A stretch of 55,073 bases of DNA, taken from the NCBI GenBank assembly GCA_900552675.1, contig USAI01000002.1, forward strand, positions 1-55,073. Direction: 5' to 3'. Under the pieces are notes generated by a model. That model was not told the DNA's origin. It searched no databases and worked only from the letters and a program-made list of their open reading frames with translations. Numbering within the stretch: position 1 is the first letter of the stretch; each line of letters opens with the position of its first letter. The position numbers and the translations under genes were made by a program. Origin of the DNA: an uncultured Prevotella sp. (lineage in GTDB: Bacteria; Bacteroidota; Bacteroidia; Bacteroidales; Bacteroidaceae). Shown in pieces: positions 40,235 through 47,470 of this stretch.

Positions 40235-40242
40235 CAAAAGTA
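40235..40242 (-). promoter_or_regulatory. -7 box of the VanZ-like gene
   Basis: Minus-strand TACTTTTG, 8 bp upstream of the ATG, implies a very short or absent 5' leader. Confidence 0.5.
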
Positions 40243-40254
40243 GATATTTTTTTA

Positions 40255-40262
40255 TAATTTTG
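40255..40262 (+). promoter_or_regulatory. -7 box of the NSS transporter operon
   Basis: TAATTTTG matches the TAnnTTTG consensus and diverges from the VanZ-like promoter 12 bp away. It implies a leader of about 205 nt before the first NSS gene. Confidence 0.5.
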
Positions 40263-40353
40263 CATGTTGATAATATGATTTTTTTACAGACAGAAACTTT
40301 TTATGTTTCTTCAAGACGAATGTTACGTTGATATGATGTTTAGCACATTATTA

Positions 40354-40417
40354 AACCCAAAAGACTGCAAGCAGTTATAACAACCGATATAAAACGGCCT
40401 AATGACCGTTTTGGGTT
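40354..40417 (+). promoter_or_regulatory. Possible structured leader of the NSS operon
   Basis: AACCCAAAA (40354-40362) pairs with TTTTGGGTT (40409-40417), enclosing ACTG-CAAG-CAGT (40364-40375) and ACGG/CCGT (40394-40397 / 40406-40409), a three-way-junction shape. The alternative AAAACGG (40391-40397) / CCGTTTT (40406-40412) would compete with the closing stem. No known riboswitch class was recognised. Confidence 0.4.
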
Positions 40418-40477
40418 AAAACAAAGTGCGAGAAAAATATTGTGTCGACGTTTGTATATAAAGAAAGCAAAGAAAAT

Positions 40478-41839
40478 ATGAACAACGAGGAGAGAGCCAA
40501 TTTTGGCAGTAAGTTAGGCGTGATATTGGCCACAGCAGGCTCGGCCGTAGGCTTGGGCAACGTGTGGCGTTTTCCATATATGGCAGGCCAAAATGGTGGC
40601 GCTGCTTTCATCCTTATTTATATAGGTTGCGTGTTGTTGCTGGGTTTGCCCTGCATGGTGGCCGAGTTTATCATTGGCCGTCATGGCGCCTCAAACACAG
40701 CGCGTGCGTATAGCAAACTGGCTAATGGCAAACCCTGGAAGTATGTAGGCTACCTGGGGGTGCTCACAGGCTTCCTCATCACAGGCTATTATGCTGTGGT
40801 GGCGGGCTGGTGTTTACAGTATATCTTGGCTTCGGCCGTAGGGCATCTGCAAGGGTCGCCCAGCTTTGTGGCCGAATATTTCAGCACCTTCTCGCAGTCG
40901 GCCTTCAAGCCCGTGTTCTGGACGGTGGCCATCCTCCTTTTGGTGCACTGGATTATTATTCATGGCGTGCGTGGTGGTATTGAGAAAACCTCAAAACTGT
41001 TTATGCCATTACTGTTTGTGTTGCTGCTCATCGTGGTGGTGTCGTCGTGCCTGTTGCCCAATGCGGGTAAGGGTGTCAGCTTTCTTTTTTACCCCGACTT
41101 CTCAAAGGTAAGCAAGGATGTGTTCCTGAGCGCCCTCGGCCAGTCGTTCTATTCGCTTAGCATCGGCATGGGCTGCATCTGCACTTATGCCTCTTACTTC
41201 AGCCGACAAACCAATTTGTTGAAGTCGGCCGTACAGATATCGTTTATCGATACCGCCATTGCCGTGCTGGCTGGTTTGATGATTTTCCCTGCTGCCTTTT
41301 CAGTGGGTGTTAATCCAGACAGCGGCCCCTCGCTCATCTTCATCACCCTGCCTAACGTGTTTCATTCGGCCTTTGCCGCCTTGCCTTGGTTGGGGTATAT
41401 TATTTCTCTGCTGTTTTATGCCTTGTTATCACTGGCAGCCATCACGTCGCTTATCTCTTTGCACGAGGTAAGCACGGCGTTCTTCTTTGAAGAGTTTCAT
41501 ATCTCGCGCAAGAGTGGAGCCCTCATCGTTACCTTGTCGTGCTGCGTTATTGGTGCTTTGTGCTCGTTGTCGTTAGGCGCAGTGCCAGGCTTATCGCTGT
41601 TTGGCACCGACCTGTTTGATGTCTTCGACTTTGTTACAGGCCAACTCATGTTGCCCATTGGCGGCTTCTTTACCTGCCTGTTCTTAGGTTGGTATGTGCC
41701 TAAGCAGCTGGTGCGCGACGAGTTTACCAACTGGGGCACGCTGAGCGGTCGCTTCTTTAGCCTTTTCCTGTTCTGCTTGCGCTTTGTAGCACCTGTGGCC
41801 ATCTTGCTCATCTTCTTGCATCAGTTTAATTTACTTTGA
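40478..41839 (+). CDS. Sodium-dependent (NSS/SNF family) transporter 1
   Basis: 453 residues from ATG 40478 (MNNEERANFGSKLGVILATA); an upstream GTG at 40442 is less likely because the second copy begins at the same position as this ATG. It has 11-12 membrane spans. The first helix carries the Na+/substrate site SAVGLGNVWRFPYMAGQNGGAAF in LeuT-like form (quoted in part: GSAVGLGNVWRFPY). Further conserved blocks are QSFYSLSIGMGCICTYASYF and a NPDSGPSLIF loop. NSS members import amino acids or related compounds with sodium. It is the first of a tandem pair, nine bases before its paralogue. Confidence 0.9.
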   Translation: MNNEERANFGSKLGVILATAGSAVGLGNVWRFPYMAGQNGGAAFILIYIGCVLLLGLPCMVAEFIIGRHGASNTARAYSKLANGKPWKYVGYLGVLTGFLITGYYAVVAGWCLQYILASAVGHLQGSPSFVAEYFSTFSQSAFKPVFWTVAILLLVHWIIIHGVRGGIEKTSKLFMPLLFVLLLIVVVSSCLLPNAGKGVSFLFYPDFSKVSKDVFLSALGQSFYSLSIGMGCICTYASYFSRQTNLLKSAVQISFIDTAIAVLAGLMIFPAAFSVGVNPDSGPSLIFITLPNVFHSAFAALPWLGYIISLLFYALLSLAAITSLISLHEVSTAFFFEEFHISRKSGALIVTLSCCVIGALCSLSLGAVPGLSLFGTDLFDVFDFVTGQLMLPIGGFFTCLFLGWYVPKQLVRDEFTNWGTLSGRFFSLFLFCLRFVAPVAILLIFLHQFNLL

Positions 41840-41848
41840 TTTTCCTTC

Positions 41849-43213
41849 ATGGCTAAAATAGAAAATCGTGGCACCTTCGGAACAAAGTTGGGTGTCATTT
41901 TGGCCACTGCTGGCTCGGCGGTGGGCCTGGGCAATATATGGCGCTTTCCCTATCTTGCAGGCAAAGATGGGGGTGCCGCCTTTATCGTTGTATATATAAT
42001 ATGTGTGTTCATGCTGGGCATACCTGGTATGATAGCCGAGTTTATTGTGGGCCGACGTGCGGGTTCAAATGCTGCTCGTGCCTATTTTAATCTGTCGGGT
42101 GGCAAGCCGTGGTGGTTGGTGGGTGCCATGGGTATGGTTACGTCTACCATCATATTAGGCTTTTATGCTGTGGTGGCTGGCTGGTGTTTATATTATTTTT
42201 ACGCTTCGCTCACGGGCCAACTGATGGGTTCAGCCCAAGAGATAGCCTCCTATTTCACGGCTTTCAGCACCCATCCCATAAAACCTGTGGCTTGCAGTTT
42301 GGCCTTTATCTTTCTTACCCATATTGTTGTTACGCATGGTGTGCGCAATGGCATTGAGAAAGTGAGCAATATGCTTATGCCCACCCTTTTTGTGTTGCTT
42401 ATCATCATAGCGGTGTCGTCGTGCCTGTTGCCAGACGCTACAAAAGGCATTAGCTTTTTGTTTCAGCCCGACTTTAGCAAGGTGAACAAAGGAATGTTTC
42501 TCGATGCTTTAGGACAGGCTTTCTTTTCTTTGTCGATGGGCACGTCGTGCCTATGCACCTATGCCTCTTATTTCAGCCGACAAACCAATCTTGGCAAGTC
42601 GGCCATACAGATAGCTGTTATCGATACCGTTATTGCCATTCTTGCGGGTCTTATGATTTTTCCTGCTGCCTTCTCGGTAGGCGTCAGTCCTGATAGTGGC
42701 CCCTCGCTGGTGTTTATCACCTTGCCCAATGTGTTTAACCAAGCCTTTGCTTCGGTGCCCGCAGTGGGCTATGTTATGTCGGTGTTGTTTTATGCTTTGC
42801 TCACCTTGGCGGCCCTTACCTCAACTATATCAATGCACGAGATAGGCACAGCCTTGCTGTATGAAGAGCTGCATATCACACGTAAGGCAGGCGCCTGTAT
42901 ACAGTCGGCCGTGTGTGGTGTGATAGGCATTGTTTGTGCCTTATCGTGTGGCGCTGCTGCTGGCCTCTCGTTGTTTGGTAAGAGTGTGATGGATCTGTGC
43001 GACTATGTTACTGGCCAATTTCTTATGCCCATTGGTGCTATCTTTACCTGTGCCTTTGTGGGCTGGTATCTGCCAAAGAAATTGGTGCGCGACGAGTTTA
43101 CTAACGCCGACACGCTACCCGCCACCTTCTTCCGCCTCTTCCTCATCTTGGTGCGCTATGTGGCACCCACGTGCATTATCATTGTCTTCTTACACCAGTT
43201 TGGCTTGTTATAA
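41849..43213 (+). CDS. Sodium-dependent (NSS/SNF family) transporter 2
   Basis: 454 residues, a tandem paralogue of the preceding gene. It shares GSAVGLGNIWRFPYLAG near the N-terminus, HGVRNGIEKVSNMLMPTLFV in the middle, and KKLVRDEFTNADTLPATFFR near the end, where copy 1 has KQLVRDEFTNWGTLSGRFFS. Differences cluster in the periplasmic loops and in helices around residues 110-140, which may give a different substrate. Eleven or twelve spans; sodium-coupled symport of an amino acid is inferred from the family. The spacing of 9 bp to copy 1 indicates one transcript, which may include the HhH gene 5 bp downstream. Confidence 0.9.
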   Translation: MAKIENRGTFGTKLGVILATAGSAVGLGNIWRFPYLAGKDGGAAFIVVYIICVFMLGIPGMIAEFIVGRRAGSNAARAYFNLSGGKPWWLVGAMGMVTSTIILGFYAVVAGWCLYYFYASLTGQLMGSAQEIASYFTAFSTHPIKPVACSLAFIFLTHIVVTHGVRNGIEKVSNMLMPTLFVLLIIIAVSSCLLPDATKGISFLFQPDFSKVNKGMFLDALGQAFFSLSMGTSCLCTYASYFSRQTNLGKSAIQIAVIDTVIAILAGLMIFPAAFSVGVSPDSGPSLVFITLPNVFNQAFASVPAVGYVMSVLFYALLTLAALTSTISMHEIGTALLYEELHITRKAGACIQSAVCGVIGIVCALSCGAAAGLSLFGKSVMDLCDYVTGQFLMPIGAIFTCAFVGWYLPKKLVRDEFTNADTLPATFFRLFLILVRYVAPTCIIIVFLHQFGLL

Positions 43214-43218
43214 AAACT

Positions 43219-44196
43219 ATGAAGTGGTTGAAAACCTTATTTCGGTTTGCGGGCACCGATCGGCGCATTTTGCCTCTTGCCCTTGTTGTGTTACTTATTG
43301 CCGTGGCAGGGCTGGCTTATCGTGCGGGCGTGAGCAGTACCAATGGTGGCACTTCGCAGGTTGCCGACACGGCAACGAGCCTGTTGGTTGAAGCTCCAGC
43401 TGCTACCTCTACCTCAACTTCTGCCATTGATGCGGCCCTTACACCACGCACCCCCGAACGCTTCGTCTTCGATCCTAACACCGCCGACAGCACCCAGCTG
43501 TTACGTCTTGGCCTCACCCCTTGGCAGGTGCGCAGCATTTATCACTATCGCGCTAAGGGCGGAACCTATCATCGCCCCACCGACTTTGCCCGCCTTTATG
43601 GCCTCACGGTGAAGCAATATCGCGAGCTCGAGCCCTACATTCGCATAGGTGCCGACTATCGTTTGGCTGCCGATGTTTATGCCCAAGAGCGTGGAGGGTA
43701 TAGCCAAAACCGTGGCGCGTATGGTCAAGGTAGCACTGCCCAGTCTTCGGGCAATGCTGCTGCCGCACATCCACGCGACTCGATAAAATATCCTGTAAAG
43801 CTGAAGGCGGGCGAGCACATCGCCCTAAACACAGCCGACACCACCCTCCTGAAGCGCGTGCCAGGCATAGGCAGCTATTATGCGCGCCGTGTAGTGGCCT
43901 ATCGTAAACAGTTGGGTGGCTTTCATTCAGCCCAACAGTTGCTCGAGATTGAAGGCTTCCCGCCCTCGGCCCTCGCTTTCTTTACCCCCGACGCTCATGG
44001 CGTGACGAAACTGAATGTGAACAAACTGAGCCTTGACCAGCTGCGCCGCCACCCCTACATTACCTATTATCAGGCGCGCGATATTGTCGACTATCGACGT
44101 ATGCGAGGCCCCATCACCCATCTCGACCAACTACGCCTAATGAAAGATTTTAGCGAGGCCGATTTGCAACGCTTGGCACCCTATATTGCGTATTAA
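43219..44196 (+). CDS. Helix-hairpin-helix (ComEA-like) membrane-anchored protein
   Basis: 325 residues from ATG 43219 (MKWLKTLFRFAGTDRRILPL), 5 bp after the NSS gene; a start 48 bp upstream would overlap it. One N-terminal membrane span (about 18-36) is followed by a low-complexity linker and then HhH-type repeats: FDPNTADSTQLLRLGLTPWQ (about 80-99), IALNTADTTLLKRVPGIGSY (about 200-219), and LNVNKLSLDQLRRHPYITYY (about 262-281). ComEA binds DNA during natural transformation. This Bacteroidota type is common but untested, so DNA uptake is only a possibility. Confidence 0.82.
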   Translation: MKWLKTLFRFAGTDRRILPLALVVLLIAVAGLAYRAGVSSTNGGTSQVADTATSLLVEAPAATSTSTSAIDAALTPRTPERFVFDPNTADSTQLLRLGLTPWQVRSIYHYRAKGGTYHRPTDFARLYGLTVKQYRELEPYIRIGADYRLAADVYAQERGGYSQNRGAYGQGSTAQSSGNAAAAHPRDSIKYPVKLKAGEHIALNTADTTLLKRVPGIGSYYARRVVAYRKQLGGFHSAQQLLEIEGFPPSALAFFTPDAHGVTKLNVNKLSLDQLRRHPYITYYQARDIVDYRRMRGPITHLDQLRLMKDFSEADLQRLAPYIAY

Positions 44197-44344
44197 GGTG
44201 CTTGCCATATTTTGTTCATTGCGTTGTTCATACTTTATTTCATAAAGTAATTGTGCGGTTGCACTTTTCAGCTTCTTCATCGCTGTAAAGTGCTGAAAAA
44301 GAAATAATGTGGGGCGAATATTTTTTTATTCCAAATATATTTCC

Positions 44345-44352
44345 TACCTTTG
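44345..44352 (+). promoter_or_regulatory. -7 box of the greA leader
   Basis: TACCTTTG, a full match to TAnnTTTG. T-rich sequence at 44321-44327 may serve as -33. The expected start is near 44360. Confidence 0.65.
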
Positions 44353-44412
44353 CAAAAGCAACGTTCCGAACGAACATATAAACAATCAAGATAAAAGGAT
44401 TATACAAATATG

Positions 44413-44456
44413 GAATTCCGACAGCACAAGACCATGTGTCGGAATTCTTTGTTTTT
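44413..44456 (+). terminator. Rho-independent terminator in the greA leader (attenuator candidate)
   Basis: GAATTCCGACA (44413-44423) and TGTCGGAATTC (44437-44447) form a perfect 11-bp stem with a 13-nt loop, followed by TTTGTTTTTATTG. It lies between the TACCTTTG box and the greA ATG, so transcripts may end after about 95 nt. Confidence 0.75.
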
Positions 44457-44493
44457 ATTGTCCTTAATGAAAACTTTTAAACATTAATTTATT

Positions 44494-44961
44494 ATGGCTT
44501 ACATGTCACAAGAAGGCTACGACAAGCTCGTGGCCGAACTGAAACAGCTCGAAACTGTAGAGCGTCCCAAGGCATCGGCAGCCATTGCCGAAGCTCGAGA
44601 TAAGGGCGACTTGAGTGAGAATTCTGAGTATGATGCCGCCAAAGAGGCACAGGCTCACCTCGAGGACAAAATTAACAAGATGAAGATGGCTATTGCCGAG
44701 GCAAAGATTGTAGACGTATCGCGCCTCAGTGCCGATGCCGTACAGATACTGTCGACCGTTGAGATGACCAACTTGGCCAACAACGCTAAGATGACATACA
44801 CCATCGTGAGCGAGAGCGAGGCCAACCTGCGTGAGGGCAAAATCTCTATCCACACACCTATTGCACAAGGCTTGCTGAACAAGAAGGTGGGCGACGTGGC
44901 TGAGATTAAAATTCCGCGTGGCATCATTCGCCTGCGTGTTGACAAGATTACTGTAGGATAG
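44494..44961 (+). CDS. greA: Transcription elongation factor GreA
   Basis: 155 residues. GreA enters the RNA polymerase secondary channel and stimulates cleavage of backtracked RNA. The N-terminal coiled coil (about 1-75) has at its tip EARDKGDLSENSEYDAAKE (about 33-51) with the two acidic residues (D/E of the DLSENSEYD loop) that coordinate the catalytic Mg2+. The C-terminal FKBP-like domain contains SIHTPIAQGLLNKKVGD and ends IRLRVDKITVG. The start is the ATG followed by AYMSQEGYDKL. It is preceded by a leader with an intrinsic terminator. Confidence 0.96.
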   Translation: MAYMSQEGYDKLVAELKQLETVERPKASAAIAEARDKGDLSENSEYDAAKEAQAHLEDKINKMKMAIAEAKIVDVSRLSADAVQILSTVEMTNLANNAKMTYTIVSESEANLREGKISIHTPIAQGLLNKKVGDVAEIKIPRGIIRLRVDKITVG

Positions 44962-45079
44962 AATTCTCTTTTTTACTTGCAATGTTTCTCCGTTGCTTGT
45001 AGAGATGGAAAACAGTAATGCTCATTTATTATTCATTAATATTTTTCTTGCCAAGAGAGAAGAAACAGCGTGCAGCGCT

Positions 45080-45126
45080 ATATTAATGACCATTAATGTT
45101 CAATTAATGAGCATTAATGTTTAAAA
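45080..45126 (+). repeat. ATTAATG repeat cluster in the greA–HIT spacer
   Basis: Four ATTAATG motifs (45082, 45092, 45103, 45113) end in TTTAAAAAA. A related cluster of three with the same TTTAAAAA end occurs at 13997-14029. The ATTAAT core is self-complementary. No other structure was recognised between greA and the HIT gene. Confidence 0.6.
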
Positions 45127-45191
45127 AATGAGCCTGAAGCGCGAAACAAAGAACAATATTTATTGATCAAAAAAAGGAAAGAAACTGAACG

Positions 45192-45590
45192 ATGGACATT
45201 TTTTCAAAGATTGCTGCTGGTGAGATACCCAGCTTTAAGTGTGCCGAGAACGACGAGTTTTACGCTTTCCTCGACATTAATCCGCTGGTGAAGGGCCACA
45301 CACTGGTCATCCCGCGCCGCGAGATTGACTATGTTTTCGACATGGAAGACGACGAGCTGGCTCGTTTTCAGGTGTTTGCTAAGAAGGTGGCCGTGGCTAT
45401 CAAGCGCGTGTTGCCTTGCATCAAGGTGGGCCAAGCTGTGCTGGGCCTTGAGGTGCCCCATGCACACATACACCTTGTGCCCATGCAGAGCGAGAAGGAT
45501 ATGATTTTCTCAAACCCCAAGCAAAAGCTTAGCGATGAGGAGATGAGCGCTGTTGCCGCACAGATTTACGCCGAATTTAAGAAACTGTAA
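45192..45590 (+). CDS. HIT family nucleotide-binding protein
   Basis: 132 residues. The histidine-triad motif is HAHIHL (H90, H92, H94), whose middle histidine forms a nucleotidyl intermediate. FLDINPLVKGHTLVIPRREI (about 26-45) is the conserved Hint/HinT strand region. Members hydrolyse purine nucleoside phosphoramidates or adenylylated substrates. Length is normal. It starts 31 bp after AAGCGCG-rich spacer sequence and is followed by a dyad AGATAGC...GCTATCT (45602-45639), which could act as a weak terminator before the MITE. Confidence 0.92.
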   Translation: MDIFSKIAAGEIPSFKCAENDEFYAFLDINPLVKGHTLVIPRREIDYVFDMEDDELARFQVFAKKVAVAIKRVLPCIKVGQAVLGLEVPHAHIHLVPMQSEKDMIFSNPKQKLSDEEMSAVAAQIYAEFKKL

Positions 45591-45669
45591 TCGGAACATA
45601 AGATAGCGATAAGAAACATCTTGCCCTTCTTGCTATCTGTGCCCTTACATTTATTATTTACACAATAAA

Positions 45670-45850
45670 AAAGAGGGTGTGTCAAAATAGAAGTTAAAAG
45701 AAGTTTGGGCTTCGCCCGAAGTTAACAGAAGTTAGCGGACATATGTATAAATTGCTGAAAATAAAGCATTTGTCTGTTAACTTCCATCCATCGTAGATGG
45801 ATTAACTTCTTCTTAACTTCCTCTAACTCCTATTTTGACACACCCTCTTT
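45670..45850 (-). mobile_element. 181-bp MITE-like element, copy 2 (inverted)
   Basis: AAAGAGGGTGTGTCAAAATAG at the left and its inverse at the right. The interior is the reverse complement of 22851-23031, and I found no mismatch over 181 bases. Like copy 1, it lies between convergent genes (HIT gene and manC) and ends in long A/T tracts. Confidence 0.9.
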
Positions 45851-45870
45851 TTTTATGTTATATTTCTTTG

Positions 45871-46968
45871 TTAGATATATTCGTCGCCCTTCTTCATCTG
45901 CACCTCGTTCACAAATTTTCGAACCAGTGCCGACGAGTCTTCCTTCTTGCACACCAGCAACACATTATCTTTTTCGGCCACAATATAGCCATCAAGGCCA
46001 TTGATTACGGCCAGCTTGCCTTTCGGTAGCTTGATAACATTGTTGTGGGCATTGTCTATGATAACGTCGCTGTCAATCACCACGTTGTCGCCCTCGCCCT
46101 TCTGCATGGCCTCATATAGGCTGTGCCACGTGCCCAGGTCGGCCCATCCAAAGTCGCAGCGCATCACATACACATTGTCTGAGCGTTCTAAGATGCCACA
46201 GTCGATAGAGATGTTGGGGTAGGAGGGGAAGTTGTTATGAATAAATTCGTTCTCTTTCTCAATCGAAAATTCGGTTACGTGGGTATCGAAGTCGCGCAGC
46301 ACCACAGGCAGCAATTTTGAGAAACACTCAAAACCGTAGGACACGTTAGTGAGGAAGAGGCCCGTGTTCCAGTAAAACTCGCCACTGTTTACAAACACTT
46401 CGGCAAAATGGCGTTCAGGCTTCTCGGTGAACGACTGCACATGATACACGTTGTTTGCGGCACATTCGCCCAGCTGTATATAGCCATATCCTGGTTCGGG
46501 GCGTGTGGGCTTTATGCCCATGGTGAGCACACAGTCGGTATGGCTTACAAAGTTCAGTCCGTCGGTTACATTTTTTACAAATGCCTCTTCGTTGAACACC
46601 GTTTGGTCGCTGGGCGTGATGATGACGCTGGCCTTGGGGTTCAAGTTCTTAATGCGGTGTATAGCCCATGCGGCGCTGGGTGCAGTGCTGCGGTATATGG
46701 GCTCGGCCATGATGTTGGCTTCGGGCAAATCGGGCAGTTGCTCTTTTACTAACGCTGCATATACCTCGTTAGTATTGATCAGAATATTTTCTTTGGGCAC
46801 TATTTTTTCAAAGCGCTCAAAGGTTTGTTGTAGTTGTGTCTTTCCTGTACCGAAGAAGTCGATAAACTGTTTGGGGTGCTGCTCGCGGCTGCAAGGCCAC
46901 AGTCGGCGCCCTTTACCTCCTGCAAGGATCACGCAATAATAGTTTTTTCTATCGTTCATGTTATTCAC
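45871..46968 (-). CDS. manC: Mannose-1-phosphate guanylyltransferase
   Basis: 365 residues; makes GDP-mannose from mannose-1-phosphate and GTP for surface polysaccharide and fucose synthesis. The nucleotidyltransferase signature is LAGGKGRRLWPCSREQHPKQ (about 15-34), followed by TPSDQTV, FTEKPE and FYWNTGLFL with the metal and sugar-binding residues. It ends after the nucleotidyltransferase domain, without the fused isomerase domain found in long ManC proteins. A Met at residue 4 (MNDRKNYY) is an alternative start. A minus-strand TATATTTG at 47057-47050 is a possible -7 box. No other sugar genes are adjacent. Confidence 0.9.
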   Translation of the reverse strand: MNNMNDRKNYYCVILAGGKGRRLWPCSREQHPKQFIDFFGTGKTQLQQTFERFEKIVPKENILINTNEVYAALVKEQLPDLPEANIMAEPIYRSTAPSAAWAIHRIKNLNPKASVIITPSDQTVFNEEAFVKNVTDGLNFVSHTDCVLTMGIKPTRPEPGYGYIQLGECAANNVYHVQSFTEKPERHFAEVFVNSGEFYWNTGLFLTNVSYGFECFSKLLPVVLRDFDTHVTEFSIEKENEFIHNNFPSYPNISIDCGILERSDNVYVMRCDFGWADLGTWHSLYEAMQKGEGDNVVIDSDVIIDNAHNNVIKLPKGKLAVINGLDGYIVAEKDNVLLVCKKEDSSALVRKFVNEVQMKKGDEYI

Positions 46969-47132
46969 GATGTTTGGTTATGTTCGGATTGAAAGTAGTT
47001 TGTCGTAACGCGATGCTGCGACAAGCGCTGGCTTTCGTTTACGAAGTTACAAATATAAAACGTCCCAGCCAAAGTTTTATTATGTTTTTAATGCTAATAA
47101 ACCTAAACAGCCTTTTCTTTCGTTATTTTGCC

Positions 47133-47382
47133 TCAGATAATATTGTTGTGTTTAAGAGTCTTGTTTCGCGCGTATGATGTCTTTTTGCTTGAACACGAAC
47201 TTTCCAAGTAGGACGGTGGTCTCCGTGCCCCGTCCTCCCGATATTAGAAATGGGCAATAAAAATATGTGAGGTTATCTATTTAAAAGTGCTGGGTGCTGG
47301 AGGACGGGGCGCGGAGGCCCCTGTCCTACTTTGAGAGGGCTTCCGTTAGATAAAAAAGAATACTCGCAATAATATTATCTGA
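47133..47382 (+). mobile_element. MITE-like element, fullest copy (250 bp)
   Basis: It begins TCAGATAATATTGTTGTG and ends with the inverse, AATATTATCTGA, a 12-bp perfect terminal repeat extending to 18 with two mismatches. The interior has two hairpin cores in opposite orientation (47206-47239 and 47299-47332), joined by ATTAGAAATGG...TTATCTATTTAAAAG. No open frame. It lies between manC and the minus-strand gene ending at 47471. No target duplication was identified. The remainder of 46969-47470 contains only the possible manC promoter and a terminator. Confidence 0.8.
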
Positions 47383-47413
47383 ACCGTTTTTTTTTTCTTT
47401 CTACAAAAAATAA

Positions 47414-47450
47414 AAGCGCCCGTTGCATTTGTTATGTGCAACGGGCGCTT
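47414..47450 (-). terminator. Rho-independent terminator of the 47471-49210 gene
   Basis: A perfect 14-bp stem AAGCGCCCGTTGCA / TGCAACGGGCGCTT (47414-47427, 47437-47450). Read on the minus strand it is followed by TTATTTTTTG. Confidence 0.9.
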
Positions 47451-47470
47451 GGTTATGGTGTGCCTACTAA

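Noticed and set aside
22851..45850. Composite transposon or invertible island bounded by the inverted 181-bp copies
   Set aside because: The 22.8 kb between them is ordinary core genes (exchanger, dgt, dut, prfB, greA and others) with normal composition. Inversion by homologous recombination over 181 bp is possible but nothing in the sequence shows it.
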